Below are positions 5,494-9,873 of a stretch of DNA of 9,873 nucleotides, in pieces. The position numbers and the translations under genes are program-made. Numbering within the stretch: the first letter of the stretch is position 1; each line of letters begins with the position of its first letter. This DNA is from Eubacteriales Family XIII. Incertae Sedis bacterium (GTDB lineage Bacteria > Bacillota > Clostridia > Peptostreptococcales > Anaerovoracaceae): assembly GCA_031272745.1 (NCBI GenBank), contig JAISTF010000061.1, positions 1-9,873 of the forward strand. Reading direction: 5' to 3'. The notes beneath the pieces are model-generated. The model saw nothing but the letters and a program-made list of their open reading frames with translations. It was not told the DNA's origin and searched no databases.

Positions 5494-7466
5494 AAGGCGT
5501 CGATCTCCTCCAAAATCTGCACGTTGCGGAAGCCGCGCAAATCGATCGCGCCCGTGCGGCAGGCGACCGTGCACGCGCCGCAGCCCTGGCACAGCCCCGC
5601 GTTCACCTTGCACACAAAGCGCTCGGCGCGCTCCCAGCGGCCCTCGCGCGCGGTCAGAATCTCCAGCGAAAGCGCCCCGAACGGGCAGATGTCCACGCAC
5701 GCGCCGCAGCCCGAACACTTCGCCTCGTCCACGGCCACGATCATCGGCGACGTCTCCATCTCGTCCTTATTCAATAACCCGATCGCTTTTGCGGCCGCCC
5801 CGGATGCCTGCGCGACGGTGTCGGGGATGTCTTTGGGTCCCTGGCAGGTGCCCGCGAGGAATACGCCGCCGGCCTGCGTCTCGACGGGGCGCAGCTTCGG
5901 GTGGGCTTCCTGGAGCCAGCCGTTTGCGTCGGCCGACGCGCCGAAGAGCGCCGCGGTCTCGCGCGCGCCCGCCGCGGGCTCCATCGCGGTCTCGAGCACG
6001 ACGAGGTCCGCCGCGACGCGCACCTGCTTGCCCAGCAGGGAGTCCTCTCCCTGGCAGATCAGTCGCCCGCCTTCCTTGTAGATGCGCGACACGCGCCCGC
6101 GCACGTAGACGGCGCCGTCCTTGCGCGTCTGGTCGTAGAATTCCTCGTAGTTTTTGCCCGGCGTCCGCACGTCGATATAGAATACGAAGACGCGCGCGCC
6201 GGGAATCTTTTCGAGGATCTGGTGCGCGTGCTTCGCCGCGTACATACAACAGGCGCGCGAGCACCAGGGCTTGCCCTTCTTCGGGTCGCGCGAACCGACG
6301 CATTTCACGAGCACGACGGTCTTCGGCTCCGCGCCGTCGGACGGGCGCACGATATGGCCCTCGGTCGGGCCCGACGCGTTCACGAGCCGCTCGAACGCGA
6401 GGCCGTCGATGACGTCCGCGAAGCGGCCCGCGCCGTATTCATCGTACATGGCCGTCCAGTCACAGAGCCCGTAGCCCGTCGCGAGCACGACCGCGCCGAA
6501 GGTCTCGTCGTATTCGCGGTCCTCGTCCGCGTAATCGATGCAGCCGAGCGGGCAGACTTTCTCGCAGAGCCCGCAGCGGTCCTTCGTGAGCTTCAGGCAG
6601 TGCGCACGATCGATGACGGGCTTGGCGGGCACGGCCTGCGGGAAGAGGCGGTAGATGGCGGGCCGGTCGGACAGCCCCTTGTTGAAGTCGCTCTTCACCT
6701 TCACGGGGCATTTCTCCTCGCAGTTGCCGCAGCCCGTGCAGATGTCCTGGTTCACGTACTTCGCCTTCTGCCGGATCGTCACCGTGAAATTGCCGATATA
6801 CCCCCGGACGGCCGCGACCTCGCAGGAGGTGAGCAGCTTGATGTTCGGGTGCGCGCTCATGTCGACCATCTTCGGCGTGCTGATGCAGGCCGAGCAGTCG
6901 AGCGTCGGGAAGGTCTTGTCGAGCATGACCATGCGGCCGCCGATCGACGGCTCGCGTTCGAGCAGCCACACCTCGTGCCCCGCGTCCGCGATGTCCAGTG
7001 CCGCCTGGATGCCCGCGATGCCGCCGCCGACGACGAGCGCCCGCTTTGTGATGGGGATCGACGACGCCTTCAGCGGCTCGTCCTTCGCCACCTTCGCGAC
7101 GGCCATGCGCACGAGGTCGACGGCCTTCTCTGTCGCGACGCCGGAGTCCGTATGCACCCACGACACCTGCTCGCGGATGTTTGCGATCTCCAGCAAATAT
7201 TCGTTGACGCCGGATTTCTTCAGCATCTTGCGGAAGGTCGTCTCGTGCATGCGCGGGGAGCAGGACGCGATGACGATGCGCTTCAGCCCGTGCTCCGCGA
7301 TGGCGTCCAGGATCATCTGCTGCCCCGGCTCGGAGCACATATATTTGTACTCGGCCGCGTACGAAACGCCCGGAAGTTCCCGCGCCGCCGCCGCGACCTT
7401 CTCCACATCGACGACGGACGCGAGGTTGGTCCCGCAGTGGCAGACGAATACGCCGATCCTGCTCAT
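5484..7466 (-). CDS. hdrA: HdrA: FAD-containing, multi-[4Fe-4S] heterodisulfide reductase subunit A
   Basis: This full-length 660-aa HdrA is the probable flavin-based bifurcation site. The N-terminal domain has CHCGTN (9-14), YKYMCSEPGQQMI (40-52) and IASCSPRMHE (66-75). The FAD Rossmann motif is VVGGGIAGIQAALDIADAG (145-163), followed by LLEREPSIGGRM and the DCSAC cysteine pair (190-194). Ferredoxin motifs lie at C243, C246, C249, C253 (CTGCGNCEEKCP) and around 290-309 (CGLCEKVCPLGC). The HdrA-specific CX3CC appears at C402, C406, C407 after KCVGSRD. Two C-terminal ferredoxin motifs follow: C584, C587, C590, C594 (CSGCGACVDICP) and C626, C629, C632, C636 (CQGCGACTVAC). The start is ATG 7466, 7 nt after GGAGG and overlapping the hdrB stop as ATGA. 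The frame stays open back to 8453, but that part is a shadow of hdrB. HdrA would split electrons from FlxD between ferredoxin and HdrC/HdrB. That activity is inferred from homologues. Confidence 0.96.
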   Translation of the reverse strand: MSRIGVFVCHCGTNLASVVDVEKVAAAARELPGVSYAAEYKYMCSEPGQQMILDAIAEHGLKRIVIASCSPRMHETTFRKMLKKSGVNEYLLEIANIREQVSWVHTDSGVATEKAVDLVRMAVAKVAKDEPLKASSIPITKRALVVGGGIAGIQAALDIADAGHEVWLLEREPSIGGRMVMLDKTFPTLDCSACISTPKMVDMSAHPNIKLLTSCEVAAVRGYIGNFTVTIRQKAKYVNQDICTGCGNCEEKCPVKVKSDFNKGLSDRPAIYRLFPQAVPAKPVIDRAHCLKLTKDRCGLCEKVCPLGCIDYADEDREYDETFGAVVLATGYGLCDWTAMYDEYGAGRFADVIDGLAFERLVNASGPTEGHIVRPSDGAEPKTVVLVKCVGSRDPKKGKPWCSRACCMYAAKHAHQILEKIPGARVFVFYIDVRTPGKNYEEFYDQTRKDGAVYVRGRVSRIYKEGGRLICQGEDSLLGKQVRVAADLVVLETAMEPAAGARETAALFGASADANGWLQEAHPKLRPVETQAGGVFLAGTCQGPKDIPDTVAQASGAAAKAIGLLNKDEMETSPMIVAVDEAKCSGCGACVDICPFGALSLEILTAREGRWERAERFVCKVNAGLCQGCGACTVACRTGAIDLRGFRNVQILEEIDALWT

Positions 7467-8425
7467 AGGAAGACCTCCGTTTCCGCGTCGTCCCGCAGCG
7501 CGTCCGCGATCACGCGGCCGACGGGGACGTGGTGCGCGTCCATGCGCAGCCGCTCGCCGCCCGCGCCCATCGCGATGGCGAGCAGCTCCGTGATCGACAG
7601 CACGGGGATCGTCTTGCCGGCGGGCGGCGGCAGCACGACGTCGAGTAGCGGGAACGTCTGCCTGCCCACGGCCTTGTCGCGGTTTTTGCGGATGTATTCG
7701 GCCTGCCGCATCTCGAGGTTCATCTGGCACATCGGGCAGGCGGTGAGGAGCACGTCCGCGCCGCATTCCTTTGCATTGTGCAGGATGCGCCCCGCGAGCG
7801 GCCGCGCTTCCAGGGCGGCGTCGTTTTGGTGCGCCGCCCCGCAGCATTCGGTCTTGTAGCCCCAATCGACGGGCACCGCGCCTGCGAGCCGCGCGATCTC
7901 GTCCATCGCCACAGGGTTTTCGCGGTCCTTCGCGCCCGTCACTTCGCAGGGCCGGATGTTGAGGCAGCCGTAGTAACAGGCGACGCGCAGCTTCCCGCGG
8001 AACGTGCGCATCAGCGCCTCTTCGATATTCGCCTTCACGTCGTCCCTGCTCAGCACGTCGAGGAAGTTCAGCACCTCGCGCTTCGCCGCATAGGGCCGCC
8101 CGAGGATTTTTTCGACCATGTACCTGGTGCCGCCATCCTGCCGCACGCGGTGGTTCGTCAGCTTCAGCCGCGCGTAGCACGAGGCGCAGCCGGTCACGAC
8201 GTCGAGCTCGGGCCAGTCGGCCTCGGCCCGCGCGAGCGCCCGCGCCGGCAGCGCGAGCCCGAGCGCTTCGGACAGGACGTGCGCGGACGTCGCGCCGCAG
8301 CAGTTCCAGTCCTTGATCTCGATGAGATCGACGCCGATGCGCCCGAAGACAAATTCGTTGGCCAGCGTCGTGGACAGCGCGGTGCTCTCGGACGCGCACC
8401 CCGGGAAATACGCATAACGGATCAT
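7463..8425 (-). CDS. hdrB: HdrB: heterodisulfide reductase subunit B with two CCG domains
   Basis: This 320-aa protein carries two full cysteine-rich (CCG) motifs, which hold the noncubane [4Fe-4S] clusters that cleave disulfides in HdrB. Motif 1 is C10, C42-C43, C80, C83, with FPGC, NCCGA and TGCASC. Motif 2 is C154, C194-C195, C230, C233, with YYGC, ECCGA and TACPMC. Spacings fit the CX31-39CCX34-36CXXC pattern. The start is ATG 8425, overlapping the hdrC stop as ATGA and following GGAGGAG by a few nucleotides. The extension to 8449 has no better site. In Desulfovibrio the suggested partner disulfide is on DsrC, but no dsrC gene appears here, so the natural substrate is unknown. Possible substrates are a small thiol disulfide or a protein cystine elsewhere in the genome. 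Confidence 0.94.
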   Translation of the reverse strand: MIRYAYFPGCASESTALSTTLANEFVFGRIGVDLIEIKDWNCCGATSAHVLSEALGLALPARALARAEADWPELDVVTGCASCYARLKLTNHRVRQDGGTRYMVEKILGRPYAAKREVLNFLDVLSRDDVKANIEEALMRTFRGKLRVACYYGCLNIRPCEVTGAKDRENPVAMDEIARLAGAVPVDWGYKTECCGAAHQNDAALEARPLAGRILHNAKECGADVLLTACPMCQMNLEMRQAEYIRKNRDKAVGRQTFPLLDVVLPPPAGKTIPVLSITELLAIAMGAGGERLRMDAHHVPVGRVIADALRDDAETEVFL

Positions 8426-8967
8426 TTCTTCTCCTCCAGCTTGTCCCAATCACAGGCCCGCTGCATCATCTCCGCGAGTTCGTCGTTGCCTTCGATGACG
8501 TTCGGCTTGATTCCGATCATCCCCTTCGCGAGCATATGGGGCAGGGCGGCGACGTCCTGCGCCGGCTTCAGCGCGAGCAGGTTGTACAGCCCCGCGAGGA
8601 TCATCTCGTGGCTCCGCCCGAAGATCTTCAGGTTCGTGACGAAGACCTTGTTCAGCACGTCGCTGTCGTGCCGTCCTATTCCGCGCCGTGCCGCCTCGTA
8701 CCGCGCCTCTTCGATGAGCGCGGGCACGTTCACGTCGTGCGGGCAGCGGTCGACGCAGGCATAACACCCCGTGCACAGCCAGATCGTGCTGCTGCCGAGA
8801 ATCCGCCCCAGCGAGCCGACCTGCGCGCACCGCATGATGCCCCTCGGCCCGAAGTCCATCGCGTCGGCCATCGGGCACCCGCCGCTGCATTTGCCGCATT
8901 GGTAGCAGTCATACTGCCGCACGTCGGCCTTGTCAAGGAGCGATTGCAATGTTTCGTGATCTGTCAT
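8422..8967 (-). CDS. hdrC: HdrC: 4Fe-4S dicluster heterodisulfide reductase subunit C
   Basis: This 181-aa soluble protein has two [4Fe-4S] motifs: C21, C24, C27, C31 (CYQCGKCSGGCP) and C65, C68, C71, C75 (CTGCYACVDRCP). An alpha-helical C-terminal part, typical of HdrC, follows. No membrane helix is present, which sets it apart from the membrane HdrE/DsrM-type partners. It should relay electrons from HdrA to HdrB. The start at 8967 has an AAGGA site 7 nt upstream, inside the 3' end of the polyprenyl synthase gene. The 35-nt overlap with that gene suggests coupled translation. It is the first Hdr gene in the transcription order. Confidence 0.94.
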   Translation of the reverse strand: MTDHETLQSLLDKADVRQYDCYQCGKCSGGCPMADAMDFGPRGIMRCAQVGSLGRILGSSTIWLCTGCYACVDRCPHDVNVPALIEEARYEAARRGIGRHDSDVLNKVFVTNLKIFGRSHEMILAGLYNLLALKPAQDVAALPHMLAKGMIGIKPNVIEGNDELAEMMQRACDWDKLEEKK

Positions 8968-9873
8968 TTTTCATTCCTTTTTTGATTTCAAAACCGGAAA
9001 ATGCGTCGGCAATAATGGTGAGCGCCTCGGTGTAGGCGTTTTGGTGCAACACGGAAAGCGCGGTTGTCGCTTCCTCTGCATATCGTTCAATGGCGATTTT
9101 TGTCGCCGCCACGCCGCCTTCGCTGTGCGCGGCCTCGGCGAGGAGCCGCAGCTCCTTTTCGCTCTTGATATGCTTTTTCAATAACGATTGCAGGCGCTGC
9201 CTCTTCGCCGATCCCGGCGCGGTGTTTGCGTAGGCGTGAAGCAGCGGCAGCGAGTACAGGCCGCGTTCGATGTCCTGGAAGATGGGTTTGCCGTCTTCGG
9301 TCGCCTTCTCGTAGTCGAGCAGGTCGTCGCGCAGCTGGAACAGGATGCCGAGCGCGCGGCCGTACGACGAAAGGGCGTCGCGGACGGAATCGGGCGCACC
9401 CGCCGCGCGCGCGCCGACGAGCAGGCTGCCTTCGATGAGCTTCGCCGTCTTGCGTTCGATGCGGCCGTAGTAGTCCGCTTCGGTCTGCAGGTCGGGGTCG
9501 AATTCCACCTCGATCTGCCGCAGCTCCCCGCGGCTCATTTCGAGCGGGATGTCCGCGATGACGCGCAGGATTTCGGGGTCGTCCACGTCGCGCAAAAGCT
9601 CCAATGCCGCGCCGATCATGCGGAAGCCGCAGAGCGCCGCATAGCCGTCGCCTTTCTCCGCGTTGATGGTCGCGCGCGACCGGCGCAGCGGCGAGCGGTC
9701 GACGATGTCGTCGTGCACAAGCGACGCGCCGTGCATGAGCTCGATGGACGTCATAAGGCGGACGACAAGGTCCTCGTCAGCGGCTTCACCGGCCGCCAGA
9801 CAGACGAGCAGGGGGCGCAGGCGCTTGCCGCCCGAGGTCAGCGCGCGGTAGATGTAGCCGTCCATTTCGGTGG
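8933..9873 (-). CDS. Polyprenyl diphosphate synthase, long-chain type (N-terminus outside window)
   Basis: This trans-prenyltransferase extends isoprenoid chains and most likely supplies the menaquinone side chain. The frame is open through the right edge and the first typical motif, SGGKRLRP, appears only ten residues after the ATG at 9865. That ATG is therefore probably internal, with about 20-30 residues missing. The first Asp-rich motif is LVHDDIVDRSPLRR (D52, D53, D56 counted from that Met) and the second is FQLRDDLLDY (D180, D181, D184). A small alanine sits at position -5 from the first Asp, with no aromatic block, which favours a long chain. The exact length cannot be read from sequence. 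The segment after the first motif (KGDGYAALCGFRMIG) departs from the usual GDYLLARAF but keeps the helix. The gene opens the visible operon and overlaps hdrC by 35 nt. Its pairing with the distal menA supports a menaquinone role over an undecaprenyl or ubiquinone role. Confidence 0.88.
   Translation of the reverse strand, partial: TEMDGYIYRALTSGGKRLRPLLVCLAAGEAADEDLVVRLMTSIELMHGASLVHDDIVDRSPLRRSRATINAEKGDGYAALCGFRMIGAALELLRDVDDPEILRVIADIPLEMSRGELRQIEVEFDPDLQTEADYYGRIERKTAKLIEGSLLVGARAAGAPDSVRDALSSYGRALGILFQLRDDLLDYEKATEDGKPIFQDIERGLYSLPLLHAYANTAPGSAKRQRLQSLLKKHIKSEKELRLLAEAAHSEGGVAATKIAIERYAEEATTALSVLHQNAYTEALTIIADAFSGFEIKKGMKNDRSRNIAIAP

Noticed and set aside
5494..5718. N-terminal extension of flxD to 5718.
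   Set aside because: It overlaps the hdrA ferredoxin region in another frame and has no MvhD motif. MvhD-family proteins are about 140 aa, which fits a start at 5493.
5901..7859. A 652-codon open frame on the plus strand opposite hdrA and hdrB.
   Set aside because: GC-rich antisense shadow with Arg/Ala/His-rich composition and no motif. The minus-strand genes here are fully supported.
5484..8453. A 989-codon open frame that could be read as an HdrB-HdrA fusion or a very long HdrA.
   Set aside because: Everything before 7466 is a shadow of hdrB in another frame: arginine/alanine-rich, with no family motifs. A strong GGAGG and an ATGA junction mark the true hdrA start at 7466.

Overview
The window reads as part of the chromosome of a GC-rich (roughly 60 to 65 percent by eye), strictly anaerobic, menaquinone-making bacterium. 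Strong GGAGG ribosome binding sites and one extended -10 promoter fit a member of Bacillota, for example a GC-rich clostridial or Negativicutes lineage. Actinomycetota (Coriobacteriia) or another anaerobic phylum cannot be excluded from the sequence alone. Nothing suggests a phage or plasmid, and there are no rRNA, tRNA or CRISPR features.

Layout. Positions 1-1038 (+) hold the C-terminal part of a large DMSO-reductase-family molybdopterin enzyme whose start lies outside the window. Tail to tail with it, and overlapping it by 13 bp, is a small single-span membrane protein (1226-1026, -) with its own extended -10 promoter. Everything else, from 1288 to the right edge, is one tightly packed minus-strand operon. 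In transcription order it is: a partial polyprenyl diphosphate synthase, hdrC, hdrB, hdrA, flxD (mvhD-like), flxC, flxB, flxA, and menA. Nearly all junctions overlap: ATGA at hdrC/hdrB, hdrB/hdrA, flxC/flxB and flxB/flxA, 8-35 nt elsewhere, and a 7-nt gap before menA. No gap of 300 bases or more lacks a gene.

How the genes fit together. The seven central genes match the FlxABCD-HdrABC type of soluble NADH dehydrogenase/heterodisulfide reductase known from Desulfovibrio and other anaerobes. FlxA would take electrons from NADH through FAD and a [2Fe-2S] cluster. FlxB and FlxC carry [4Fe-4S] clusters, and FlxD passes electrons to the flavin protein HdrA. HdrC and HdrB carry them on to a disulfide, probably with flavin-based bifurcation to ferredoxin. 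The operon is bracketed by two menaquinone genes, the side-chain synthase first and the DHNA prenyltransferase last. This ties the complex genetically to quinone supply.

The most unusual sequence feature is a family of GC-rich 26-bp palindromic units starting TGTAGGGGCGG. Three sit inside flxC as a REPIN-like composite of 105 bp (35 codons), and one sits inside menA next to a 24-bp tandem duplication. All keep the reading frame and add low-complexity peptide to linker or loop regions.
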